DNA of 64,000 bases, taken from contig NZ_JAATJT010000003.1 of NCBI RefSeq assembly GCF_011777505.1, forward strand, positions 496,001-560,000, read 5' to 3'. Position numbers and translations under genes: made by a program. The stretch is from Gaetbulibacter sp. S0825. GTDB taxonomy: Bacteria; Bacteroidota; Bacteroidia; Flavobacteriales; Flavobacteriaceae. The notes beneath the pieces were generated by a model. That model saw only the letters and a program-made list of their open reading frames with translations. It had not been told where the DNA came from and did not search any database. Position 1 is the first letter of the stretch, and the number at the start of each line of letters is the position of its first letter. Positions 46,543-54,736 of the stretch are shown in pieces.

Positions 46543-47982
46543 ATGAACATTCAAAACTACATAAACGGCAACTTTCATAATCCAATACAAGATAATTGGC
46601 TAGACAACTACAATCCCTCAAATGGAGAAGTGTATAGTCAAATACCTAACTCTACTAGTGAAGATGTCGAAAACGCATACATAGCAGCAAAATCTGCTTT
46701 TCCAAGTTGGAGTCAAACCACTTTGGAAGAACGAAGCAGAATCATGCTCAAAATTTCAGAGCTCATTGAAGCAAATCTAGATAAGCTAGCTGAAGCCGAA
46801 AGTAAAGACAACGGCAAACCCATTTGGTTGGCCAAAGCGATTGATATACCTCGAGCATCTAGTAATTTTCGCTTTTTTGCAAATGCCATTACCCAATTTG
46901 CTAGCGAAAGTCATGAAAGTGTTGGTCAACAAGCTATAAACTATACGCTCAGGCAACCTATTGGAGTTGTAGGCTGTATTTCACCTTGGAACCTTCCACT
47001 CTATTTGTTTACATGGAAAATCGCTCCAGCCATTGCAGCAGGAAATTGTGTGGTTGCCAAACCAAGCGAGGTCACACCAATGACTGCTTATTTATTAGGT
47101 GAAATCTGCACAGAAGCAGGTTTACCAAAAGGTGTACTAAACATCGTTCATGGCTTAGGAACAACAGCAGGACAAGCCATTGTAGCGCATCCAGACATTA
47201 AAGCTATTAGTTTTACAGGAGGCACAGCAACTGGAGCACATATTGCTAGGACAGCTGCACCAATGTTTAAAAAACTATCCTTAGAGTTAGGAGGTAAAAA
47301 CCCAAACATCATTTTTGCCGATTGTGATTATGAGGATATGTTAAAAACCACAGTTCACTCATCATTCGCCAATCAAGGTCAAATTTGCTTGTGTGGAAGT
47401 CGCATTTTTGTAGAAGATTCCATTTACGAACAATTTAAAACTGATTTTGTTGAGCGTGTTAAAAAAATGAAGGTTGGTCATCCATCAGATGAAAAAACAA
47501 AGGTCGGTGCTTTAGTCTCTAAACAACATTTAGAAAAAGTATTAAGCTATGTTGACATTGCAAAAGAAGAAGGTGGAACAGTATTATGTGGTGGAAATAA
47601 AGTAACTGTTGAAGGCTATGAAAATGGCTATTACATGCAACCAACCATAATTGAAGTTAAAACAGACGAATGTCGTGTTAATCAAGAAGAAATATTTGGT
47701 CCAGTTGTAACCATTATGCCCTTTAGCAATGAAGATGAAGTGTTACAAAAGGCCAACAAGGTAAAGTATGGATTATCAGCCACTTTATGGACAAACGATT
47801 TAAAACGCACGATGCGAATGAGTAACCAAATACAAGCAGGTATTGTTTGGGTTAATACGTGGTTATTGCGTGATTTACGTACACCTTTTGGTGGTGTTAA
47901 AGACTCAGGAGTTGGTCGTGAAGGAGGTTTTGAAGCGCTACGCTTTTTTACAGAGGCTAAGAATATTTGTATTAAGTATTAA
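46543..47982 (+). CDS. Aldehyde dehydrogenase, probable 2-aminomuconate-semialdehyde dehydrogenase
   Basis: A 479-residue NAD-dependent aldehyde dehydrogenase. The active site shows Asn150 (PWN), the general base Glu248 (LELGGKN) and the nucleophile Cys282 (NQGQIC). The NAD motif FTGGTATG (224-231) is intact. Context assigns it to oxidation of 2-aminomuconate 6-semialdehyde, the product of the decarboxylase encoded 4 kb further on. The closest named families are AmnC/NbaE and betaine-aldehyde-dehydrogenase-like enzymes; the substrate is inferred. Confidence 0.9.
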   Translation: MNIQNYINGNFHNPIQDNWLDNYNPSNGEVYSQIPNSTSEDVENAYIAAKSAFPSWSQTTLEERSRIMLKISELIEANLDKLAEAESKDNGKPIWLAKAIDIPRASSNFRFFANAITQFASESHESVGQQAINYTLRQPIGVVGCISPWNLPLYLFTWKIAPAIAAGNCVVAKPSEVTPMTAYLLGEICTEAGLPKGVLNIVHGLGTTAGQAIVAHPDIKAISFTGGTATGAHIARTAAPMFKKLSLELGGKNPNIIFADCDYEDMLKTTVHSSFANQGQICLCGSRIFVEDSIYEQFKTDFVERVKKMKVGHPSDEKTKVGALVSKQHLEKVLSYVDIAKEEGGTVLCGGNKVTVEGYENGYYMQPTIIEVKTDECRVNQEEIFGPVVTIMPFSNEDEVLQKANKVKYGLSATLWTNDLKRTMRMSNQIQAGIVWVNTWLLRDLRTPFGGVKDSGVGREGGFEALRFFTEAKNICIKY

Positions 47983-47987
47983 GTACA

Positions 47988-48428
47988 ATGATAGAAGTTC
48001 AAAAAGACATATTCTTCTCTTCAGATAAAAAAGATATGGATATGGAATTGATTTATAATTTCATTCATAATAGTTATTGGGGAAACAATAGGACTTTTGA
48101 GGAGCAAAAAAAGGCTGTAGAAAACACACTTAATTTTGGTTTATTTCATAACGGAAATCAAATAGCCTTTACTAGAGTGATGACGGATTTCGTGTTTTTT
48201 GCTTACATTCTTGATGTTTTCGTCATTGAAGACTATCAAGGAAAAGGTCTATCCAAATTATTGATGAAGCATATATTAGAACATGAACCTATTAAAAATG
48301 TAGACAAATGGATTCTAGCAACGCGAGATGCTCATGGTTTATACAGTAAATTTGGTTTTGAATCATTAAAAAATCCAGATATGATTATGGAAAAAATGAG
48401 TGAACGCGCTAAAAAAATATATCAGTAA
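47988..48428 (+). CDS. GNAT-family N-acetyltransferase
   Basis: A 146-residue acetyltransferase with the acetyl-CoA-binding motif A, FVIEDYQGKGLSKLLMKHIL (about 78-97; the Q-x-x-G-x-G/A type is represented by QGKGLS). The motif B region is WILATRDAHGLYSKFGF. The substrate is unknown. It begins 5 bases after the aldehyde dehydrogenase and is probably a passenger in the catabolic operon. A repeat-like hairpin follows its stop. Confidence 0.9.
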   Translation: MIEVQKDIFFSSDKKDMDMELIYNFIHNSYWGNNRTFEEQKKAVENTLNFGLFHNGNQIAFTRVMTDFVFFAYILDVFVIEDYQGKGLSKLLMKHILEHEPIKNVDKWILATRDAHGLYSKFGFESLKNPDMIMEKMSERAKKIYQ

Positions 48429-48430
48429 TA

Positions 48431-48474
48431 ACTTGTGCTTGTCATATCGAGCGCAGTCGAGATAAAGCACAAGT
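48431..48474 (+). repeat. Left copy of a short palindromic repeat beside the GIY-YIG gene
   Basis: A perfect 10-bp outer stem (ACTTGTGCTT with AAGCACAAGT) encloses TCGAGCGCAGTCGAGAT. The core AGCGCAGTCGAGA (48450-48462) reappears inverted on the other side of the nuclease gene at 48807-48819. The core is a well-known dispersed motif in Bacteroidota intergenic regions, by my recollection. Confidence 0.75.
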
Positions 48475-48483
48475 CAAATATTC

Positions 48484-48795
48484 ATGAAATTATACTATGT
48501 TTACATATTAAAATGCTCTGACAATTATACTTATACAGGTATTACTAATGATATTGTCAGAAGATTAAAAGAACATAAAGAAGGTTTTAACAAAGAGTGT
48601 TTTACATACAAAAGAAGACCATTGAAATTAATATTTCATCAAGAATTCAACGATGTAGAGCAAGCAATATATTTTGAAAAGAAAATTAAAAATTGGAGTG
48701 CAAAAAAGAAATTTGCGTTAGCTAATGGTGAGTTTGATATGCTACAAATATTATCTGAATGTAGAAATGCAACACATTCAAAATTTAAACCATGA
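48484..48795 (+). CDS. GIY-YIG nuclease-domain protein (UPF0213/COG2827 type)
   Basis: A 103-residue protein that is almost only a GIY-YIG endonuclease domain. The GIY-like YVY (5-7), the YIG-like TGI (18-20), Arg27 and catalytic Glu65 (YFEKKIK) are in place. It starts 9 bases after the left repeat hairpin and stops 11 bases before the right one. It has no link to kynurenine metabolism. Its bracketing by inverted repeats suggests a mobile or repeat-maintaining unit. The family has no settled biological role in bacteria. Confidence 0.9.
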   Translation: MKLYYVYILKCSDNYTYTGITNDIVRRLKEHKEGFNKECFTYKRRPLKLIFHQEFNDVEQAIYFEKKIKNWSAKKKFALANGEFDMLQILSECRNATHSKFKP

Positions 48796-48804
48796 CCAAA
48801 AGTA

Positions 48805-48829
48805 GGTCTCGACTGCGCTTGACCAGACA
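48805..48829 (-). repeat. Right, inverted copy of the palindromic repeat
   Basis: TCTCGACTGCGCT (48807-48819) is the exact complement of the core in the left copy. A short GGTC/GACC stem (48805-48824) frames it. The 8-base sequence CAAATATT follows at 48828-48835 and also occurs after the left copy at 48475-48482. Confidence 0.7.
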
Positions 48830-48835
48830 AATATT

Positions 48836-49618
48836 ATGAACTTAAACTTAAATAATAAATACGCTTTAGTCTGTGGAAGTACTGCAGGAATAGGTAAAGC
48901 AACTGCAATAGCTTTAGCTTCGGAAGGTGTACAAGTAACACTTGTTGCAAGAAATGAAGGCAAACTAAAATTAGCACTAGCAGATTTACCTCAACAACGA
49001 ACTCATGATTATATCGTCGCCGATTTTTCAAATCCAGATGATTTGAAGAATAAAGTGTCAGAATATATAATTAATAATCACGGATTTCACATATTAATAA
49101 ACAATACAGGAGGCCCAAAAGGAGGCCCTGTGTTTTCAGCAGATGTTGAAGAATTTGAAAATGCGTTCACGCAACATTTAAAATGTAATCATGTTTTAGT
49201 ACAAGCGGTTGTACCATTCATGAAAAGTGAAGGCTTTGGGCGCATTATTAATGTCATATCAACTTCAGTAAAACAGCCTTTAGATGGTCTTGGCGTAAGT
49301 AATACCATTCGTGGTGCTGTTGCAAATTGGAGTAAAACTTTAGCTAATGAATTGGGGCAATTTGGCATTACTGTAAACAATGTGCTCCCAGGAGCCACTG
49401 GAACTGAACGTTTAACAGAAATTATTAAAAATAAATCGGATAAAACTGGCAACACTGAAGAAGCTGCCGCCAGCACTATGAAAAATGCTATTCCAGCAAA
49501 ACGATTTGCAAAACCTGAAGAATTAGCTGATGCCATTACTTTTCTAGCTAGTGAACGTGCAGCTTATATTAACGGAATTAACCTTCCTGTTGATGGTGGA
49601 CGAACAAAATCTTTGTAA
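48836..49618 (+). CDS. SDR-family oxidoreductase with non-canonical active site
   Basis: A 260-residue Rossmann protein. The cofactor motif GSTAGIG (14-20) and INNTGG (88-93) are present, and the catalytic-type Ser is in ISTS (141-144). The usual Tyr-x-x-x-Lys is replaced by Ser155-Asn-Thr-Ile-Arg159 in GVSNTIRGAV. This corresponds to a BKR-like subgroup known to depart from the SDR tetrad. It sits between the nuclease cassette and the dioxygenase and is a regular member of flavobacterial kynurenine clusters as I recall, with unknown reaction. Confidence 0.88.
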   Translation: MNLNLNNKYALVCGSTAGIGKATAIALASEGVQVTLVARNEGKLKLALADLPQQRTHDYIVADFSNPDDLKNKVSEYIINNHGFHILINNTGGPKGGPVFSADVEEFENAFTQHLKCNHVLVQAVVPFMKSEGFGRIINVISTSVKQPLDGLGVSNTIRGAVANWSKTLANELGQFGITVNNVLPGATGTERLTEIIKNKSDKTGNTEEAAASTMKNAIPAKRFAKPEELADAITFLASERAAYINGINLPVDGGRTKSL

Positions 49619-49650
49619 CTTTATATCATTCTTTTTAAAATCATAAAATC

Positions 49651-50187
49651 ATGAGCAAATTATATCCTCCAATAAATTTTAAAGCATGGATTGATGAAAA
49701 TAGACATCTTTTAAAACCACCTGTAGGTAATAAAGTTGTTTGGAAAGATGGTGATTTTATTGTTATGGTAGTTGGTGGCCCTAACAGCAGAAAGGATTAC
49801 CACTATAATGAAACTCCAGAATTTTTCTATCAAGTTGAAGGTGATATTGTTTTAAAAGTGATTGATAAAGGCACTCCAAAAGATATTCATATTAAGGAAG
49901 GGGAAATATTCTTATTACCTCCAAAAGTACCGCATTCTCCGCAGCGAGGTGCAAATACAGTTGGATTGGTTATAGAATATCCAAGAGAAAAAGGTGTGCA
50001 AGACGCACTACTCTGGTTTTGTGAAAATTGTACAACAAAATTATATGAAGAAGACTTTACATTAGATAATATAGAGACAGATATGCCCGGGATTTTTGAC
50101 AAGTATTATGGTGATAAAGATAAGCGAACATGTCCTAATTGTGGTGAAATAATGCAACCACCAAAAAAAGTACAGATAGACGAATAA
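49651..50187 (+). CDS. nbaC: 3-hydroxyanthranilate 3,4-dioxygenase
   Basis: A 178-residue cupin that opens the ring of 3-hydroxyanthranilate to 2-amino-3-carboxymuconate semialdehyde. The catalytic iron ligands are His51, Glu57 and His95. The second, rubredoxin-like iron site of the bacterial type is present as two CxxC pairs (Cys124/Cys127 and Cys161/Cys164). All match the positions expected for the bacterial enzyme. The ACMS decarboxylase gene starts 3 bases later, so the unstable product is handed on directly. Confidence 0.96.
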   Translation: MSKLYPPINFKAWIDENRHLLKPPVGNKVVWKDGDFIVMVVGGPNSRKDYHYNETPEFFYQVEGDIVLKVIDKGTPKDIHIKEGEIFLLPPKVPHSPQRGANTVGLVIEYPREKGVQDALLWFCENCTTKLYEEDFTLDNIETDMPGIFDKYYGDKDKRTCPNCGEIMQPPKKVQIDE

Positions 50188-50190
50188 TAT

Positions 50191-51273
50191 ATGAAACGTA
50201 AACTTCGAATTAACGGTCACTCTCATCTCCTTCCTTATCCTGAGGAAATCCCTCAATTTATGAAGGATAAAGGTATTTTTTGGGTAGATAAGGACCGGAA
50301 ATTTATGCTTCAAAAAGACTGGAATCGTCCAATTACAGATTCTAGCTTTTTCTTGAATGAAAAATTGGCTTGGATGGAACGTTTTAACATTGACCATGCA
50401 GTTGTTTTAAACTTATCACAATTGTATGGTAATGGTTTGCGTGTGGAAGAAATGAAACAAGCACTTCGATTTCAAAATGATTTTAATGCAAGAGTGCAGC
50501 AAGAAAACCCAAGTAAATTCACTTGTGGCTTTGTGGTTCATCCTGGTTTTGTTAAAGGAGCTTGTTGGGAAATTGAACGTTGCGTTGAAGAGTTGGGCAT
50601 GCAACTTTTATGCTTACCAACGCACTATATGGACACCATAGGCACTTGGCGTTGTATTTTTGATGAAGAAAACGAACCAATTTTTGAATTGGCGAGCAAA
50701 TACAACCTAGCTGTTGAAATTCATCCCTATGATGGTGAAAAATTTATCAAGTTAGAAAACACCTCTTGGCGTTTTCATCTTATATGGATGCTTGCTCAAT
50801 GTGCAGACGCTTATCATTTTCTAACCTTAAACGGTTATCAAGATAAATATCCAAATATGCGAACTTGTTTTGCTCATGGAGGGCAATTAGCACAAATTAA
50901 TTTAGGCAGACGTATTCAAGGTTTTGATGGACGACCAGATTTATTTGAAGGTAAAAGCCACCCAAGAAAAGCAGTTGGTCACAAAAATATCTTTTTCGAT
51001 ACCTTAGTACATGATACTGGAGGATTAGAATTGCTTATAAAGAATCAAGGTTCTAAACAAGTTTTAATGGGACTTGACGACCCTTATCCGCTAGGTGAAA
51101 TGGAAAGTGAGAAACAAAGTTCTTATCCTGGTAAAATTTTAGATTTGGCAATTGACCAAGATATAATAACTGAAAATGAACGAGACGCTATTTGGCAAGA
51201 CAATGTAATACAATGGTTGTGCGGCGATGATGAAGCTGCTAAACAAAAATTAGTTAATAGAATTTTAGCCTAA
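50191..51273 (+). CDS. 2-amino-3-carboxymuconate-6-semialdehyde decarboxylase
   Basis: A 360-residue amidohydrolase-fold decarboxylase. The metal-binding HxH is NGHSHLLP (His9-x-His11). Further ligands fit VEIHPYDG (about 178), CFAHGGQLA (about 230) and the Asp of MGLDDPYPLGE (about 295). It would remove the carboxyl group of ACMS, diverting it from spontaneous closure to quinolinate and toward 2-aminomuconate semialdehyde. Its stop shares one base with the next ATG. Confidence 0.94.
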   Translation: MKRKLRINGHSHLLPYPEEIPQFMKDKGIFWVDKDRKFMLQKDWNRPITDSSFFLNEKLAWMERFNIDHAVVLNLSQLYGNGLRVEEMKQALRFQNDFNARVQQENPSKFTCGFVVHPGFVKGACWEIERCVEELGMQLLCLPTHYMDTIGTWRCIFDEENEPIFELASKYNLAVEIHPYDGEKFIKLENTSWRFHLIWMLAQCADAYHFLTLNGYQDKYPNMRTCFAHGGQLAQINLGRRIQGFDGRPDLFEGKSHPRKAVGHKNIFFDTLVHDTGGLELLIKNQGSKQVLMGLDDPYPLGEMESEKQSSYPGKILDLAIDQDIITENERDAIWQDNVIQWLCGDDEAAKQKLVNRILA

Positions 51274-51917
51274 TGAATTTTTTATCGGAAGAACTTGATA
51301 ACTATGTGGTAGGCCACAGTCAAGATGAACCTGAATTACTGCAACAACTCAATAGAGAGACCTATCAAAAAATATTACAGCCTCGTATGTTGAGTGGTCA
51401 CTACCAAGGCCGTGTTTTGAGCATGATTTCTAAATTAATAAACCCTAAGAACATACTAGAAATTGGGACTTACACAGGTTATTCTGCTTTATGCCTAGCT
51501 GAAGGCATGCAACTATCTGGAGAGTTACATACTATTGATATAAATGAAGAATTATTTGATTTTCAACGGAAATACTTTGATAAATCTGGGTATGGTGAAC
51601 AAATATTTCAACATTTAGGAAATGCTTTAGATATCATTCCAAAACTGAATAAAACATTCGATTTAGTTTTTATTGATGCGGATAAAGAAAATTATGTGAA
51701 TTATTTTAATGTAATTATTGATATAATGACCCCTGGAGCAATTATTTTATCCGACAATGTACTTTGGAGCGGTAAAGTTCTAAATACTGAGTTTAAAAAA
51801 GAAGACATTTCTACACCTGCTCTTATAGAGTATAATAAACTATTAAAAGAAGATAAAAGAGTGGAAACTGTAATGTTACCTATTAGAGATGGATTAACTA
51901 TTTCTAGAAAATTATAG
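51273..51917 (+). CDS. O-methyltransferase, class I (COG4122)
   Basis: A 214-residue SAM-dependent methyltransferase of the caffeoyl-CoA/catechol O-methyltransferase type. Motif I is ILEIGTYTGYSALCLAEG (about 64-81), LHTIDINEELF lies near residue 89, the metal-binding VFIDADKENY is near 131, and LSDNVLWSGKV is near 156. It is the last gene of the cluster, overlapping the decarboxylase stop by one base, but a methylation step is not part of the known pathway, so it may be a passenger. Confidence 0.9.
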   Translation: MNFLSEELDNYVVGHSQDEPELLQQLNRETYQKILQPRMLSGHYQGRVLSMISKLINPKNILEIGTYTGYSALCLAEGMQLSGELHTIDINEELFDFQRKYFDKSGYGEQIFQHLGNALDIIPKLNKTFDLVFIDADKENYVNYFNVIIDIMTPGAIILSDNVLWSGKVLNTEFKKEDISTPALIEYNKLLKEDKRVETVMLPIRDGLTISRKL

Positions 51918-51919
51918 TG

Positions 51920-52207
51920 TTACAACTTTCGTTTTACTGAACCAGTAAAATCATCAATCCCATCCTTTACTTTAGTAATTTCCTCATTAATACTGCTAGC
52001 TACATCAGTATCAATACCATGTTTATCGGCACTTTTTGCAATTTCGTGCTTTATATCGTTTGTAGCATCTTTTAGAGTACGCATACCTTTTCCTAAACCA
52101 CGAGCTATCTCAGGTATTTTATCTGCACCAAACACCATCACCACTATAAAAAGGATGAATGCAATTTCGGCACCGCTAATAAATAAAAAGGTTGCTTGTT
52201 GTAACAT
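51920..52207 (-). CDS. tatA: TatA/MttA-Hcf106 family protein
   Basis: A 95-residue protein of the Sec-independent translocase. One N-terminal membrane helix (about 7-26) is followed by the amphipathic helix DKIPEIARGLGKGMRTLKDA (29-48) with the conserved FGADKIPEIARGLG motif. The C-terminal tail is charged. TatA forms the pore for folded proteins with TatC. No tatC is adjacent, which is usual in Bacteroidota. A -7 element so close to the ATG suggests a leaderless message. Only 2 bases separate it from the convergent methyltransferase. Confidence 0.92.
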   Translation of the reverse strand: MLQQATFLFISGAEIAFILFIVVMVFGADKIPEIARGLGKGMRTLKDATNDIKHEIAKSADKHGIDTDVASSINEEITKVKDGIDDFTGSVKRKL

Positions 52208-52211
52208 GGTA

Positions 52212-52219
52212 CAAATATA
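52212..52219 (-). promoter_or_regulatory. Promoter -7 element of tatA, abutting the start codon
   Basis: TATATTTG on the minus strand fits TAnnTTTG and ends 4 bases upstream of the ATG at 52207. Transcription would start at or next to the A of the ATG, so the message may have no leader. Confidence 0.5.
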
Positions 52220-52231
52220 ATGAGTATGTAT

Positions 52232-52260
52232 AAAAAAACCGACTTAAAAAAGTCGGTTTT
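52232..52260 (-). terminator. Terminator of the M1 peptidase gene
   Basis: An 11-bp perfect stem (AAAACCGACTT with its complement) with a 4-base loop is followed by seven T on the minus strand. It lies 23 bases after the M1 peptidase stop. Confidence 0.88.
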
Positions 52261-52282
52261 AATATTAAATTACAAACTTTAA

Positions 52283-54586
52283 CTAGTTTTTGTTCTTAAA
52301 TTGATCAAACTTACTTTGCTTAACTTCTTTTGGCCAAGAGTTGTTAGATGTATCAATATCTGCAGTTTCTAAATCTGGATCTACTACAATAGATACAATT
52401 TCTTTTTCAGAAGCAATAGATTTGCTTACTTCTTTATCGTTGTGTCTCCAAATTTCAGCAGGATATGTTTCACGTTTCTTCGTTCCATCTGCATATTCAT
52501 ATTCAACAATAATTGGCATTACCAGACCTCCTGGTTTATTAAATGTTACATTATAAATATACTTAGGTGATTTAATATTTTTACGCTCCTCAGTAGTAAA
52601 ATTATCCATTAAATACTCTTTTAATGTTGGTGCGTTCTCTAAAGTAGATTTGTTTTTTATAGCTTCCGTAAACTCTTCGCTTCCTTCTTCTACCATGTAA
52701 ACTAATGGAGGTAAATCTTCTACCTTCATACCATTTCTACTTGCAATATTCTCTACAATATTCTTAGGTGCATCTGTAACATACATCTTCTTAACCTCTT
52801 TTAAACCTATATCTGTATAATCAGTTGTATAGAACCAACCTCTCCAGAACCAGTCTAAATCCATTGCTGATGCATCTTCCATAGTTCTAAAGAAATCTTC
52901 TGGCGTAGGATGCTTAAATTTCCAACGGTTAGAGTACTCTTTAAAAGCATAATCAAATAACTCACGCCCCATAATGGTTTCACGTAATATATTTAAACCA
53001 GTAGCAGGTTTTGCATAAGCATTATTCCCAAATTGGTAAGTATTTAAACCTTTACTCATAATTGGTGCTAAATAATCTTGGTCGGTACTCATATAAGGCA
53101 CAATTTTATCTGCAGGACCACGTCTTGCAGGAAAATCGGTATCACCTTCTGCTAAAGCACCTGGATATAATTTAGCAAAATCTCGTTCGGCTACATATTG
53201 TACAAAGGTATTTAAGCCTTCGTCCATCCATGTCCATTGACGCTCGTCACTGTTTACAATCATTGGGAAGAAATTATGTCCAACTTCGTGAATAATAACT
53301 CCCATCATACCGTATCGTGTTCTCTTTGGAATTGTTCCATCTGGATTAGGGCGACCAAAGTTGTAGCATATCATTGGATATTCCATTCCCATTGGTGCAC
53401 TAACCGAAATTGCTTTATGATAAGGGTAATCAAAGGTCATTCTTGAATAAGAAATTAATGTACTAGCAACAGTTTTAGTAGACCAGTCTCCCCATAGAGG
53501 ATTTGCTTCTGGTGGATAAAGTGATACAGCCATTACATTTTTGTCACCAATTTTAACAGCCATCATATCCCAAATATGCAGACGAGAAGAAGTCCAACCA
53601 AAATCACGTACGTTTTCAGCATATAATTTCCAGGTCTTTGTTCCTTTGCTTTTCTTCTTTGCTGCAGCTTCAGCTTCTTTTTGAGTTACAATTTCTACTG
53701 GTTCATCAAAAGACTTTTTAGCTTTTTCAAAGCGCTTCATCATTTCTTTACTAAATACTTCGCTTCTATTTGTTAATCGTCCTGTACCGTCTAATACATG
53801 GTCATCAGGAACTGTAATATTAACCTCAAAGTTCCCAAATGGTAATGCAAATTCATCGCGCCCAAAGAACTGCGAATTTTGCCATCCTTCAACATCGTTA
53901 TATACAGCCATTCTAGGATAGAATTGTGCCATTACATAAATTTTATTATCCGACTCTTCGAAATACTCATAGCCAGAACGACCTCCTTCAGTTACGTGAT
54001 TGTTAATATTATACCACCATTTAATTTGGAAAGAAAACTTGTCTCCAGTATTCATTGGTTTTGGTAACTCAACACGCATCATTGTACCATTTATCATATG
54101 AGGTAATGGTTTTCCATTAACATCGCTTACTTGCTGAATATTAAAACCTCTTTCTGGAGCTTCTTCCATGTAGCTTTTTGAGAAGTTAGCAGCTGGCTGT
54201 AGTTTTTGCGTTCCGCTACTCTCAATTAAAGGTGTTTTAGAGTCTTTAGCTCTCATGTTTTGGTCTAATTGCACCCATAAAAACTTTAACTCGTCAGGTG
54301 AATTATTAGTATATGTAATAGTTTCAAAACCAGATAAACTTGCTTTATCATCGTTTAACACTAAATCCATTTTATAATCTGCTTGCTGCTGATAATATTC
54401 TGGTCCTGGTGCTCCAGATCCAGTTCTAAACATATTAGGAGTAGAAAACTCATTATACATTTGTCTAAATTTATTGATGTTTACGTGACCTGGTTTTCGT
54501 TCAGGCTTCTCTTGCTCTTGTTCTTGAGCAAAAACCCCTACTGAAACAAACATGGCTGACAGTAGGAAATACTTAAGTTTTTTCAT
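52283..54586 (-). CDS. Secreted M1-family metallopeptidase
   Basis: A 767-residue exported gluzincin aminopeptidase. The signal peptide is residues 1-20. The zinc site is His433-Glu434-His437 (HEVGH) with third ligand Glu456 (WMDEGLNTF). The GAMEN-like substrate site reads MGMEYPM (399-405). An N-terminal beta domain (about 60-300) contains KWWYNINNHVTEGGRSGYEYF. It would degrade peptides in the periplasm or at the surface. It is monocistronic with its own terminator. Confidence 0.95.
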   Translation of the reverse strand: MKKLKYFLLSAMFVSVGVFAQEQEQEKPERKPGHVNINKFRQMYNEFSTPNMFRTGSGAPGPEYYQQQADYKMDLVLNDDKASLSGFETITYTNNSPDELKFLWVQLDQNMRAKDSKTPLIESSGTQKLQPAANFSKSYMEEAPERGFNIQQVSDVNGKPLPHMINGTMMRVELPKPMNTGDKFSFQIKWWYNINNHVTEGGRSGYEYFEESDNKIYVMAQFYPRMAVYNDVEGWQNSQFFGRDEFALPFGNFEVNITVPDDHVLDGTGRLTNRSEVFSKEMMKRFEKAKKSFDEPVEIVTQKEAEAAAKKKSKGTKTWKLYAENVRDFGWTSSRLHIWDMMAVKIGDKNVMAVSLYPPEANPLWGDWSTKTVASTLISYSRMTFDYPYHKAISVSAPMGMEYPMICYNFGRPNPDGTIPKRTRYGMMGVIIHEVGHNFFPMIVNSDERQWTWMDEGLNTFVQYVAERDFAKLYPGALAEGDTDFPARRGPADKIVPYMSTDQDYLAPIMSKGLNTYQFGNNAYAKPATGLNILRETIMGRELFDYAFKEYSNRWKFKHPTPEDFFRTMEDASAMDLDWFWRGWFYTTDYTDIGLKEVKKMYVTDAPKNIVENIASRNGMKVEDLPPLVYMVEEGSEEFTEAIKNKSTLENAPTLKEYLMDNFTTEERKNIKSPKYIYNVTFNKPGGLVMPIIVEYEYADGTKKRETYPAEIWRHNDKEVSKSIASEKEIVSIVVDPDLETADIDTSNNSWPKEVKQSKFDQFKNKN

Positions 54587-54736
54587 TAGAAAATATTTAA
54601 TTGTTTTAAAAGATTAGAATTATAAACCCTAGTTTAGTTGTAGAAAACATATACTTAATAAGGCTTTATAAATTACTATAGTTGGTTACAAATTCTAATT
54701 GTTGAAATTAACAAATTTTAAGGAATTTTTAACCTT

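Noticed and set aside
48475-48835. Whether CAAATATT on both sides of the GIY-YIG cassette is a target-site duplication.
   Set aside because: The left copy lies inside the left repeat and the right copy outside the right repeat, so the geometry is not that of a normal duplication; the sequence is also close to common AT-rich leader DNA.
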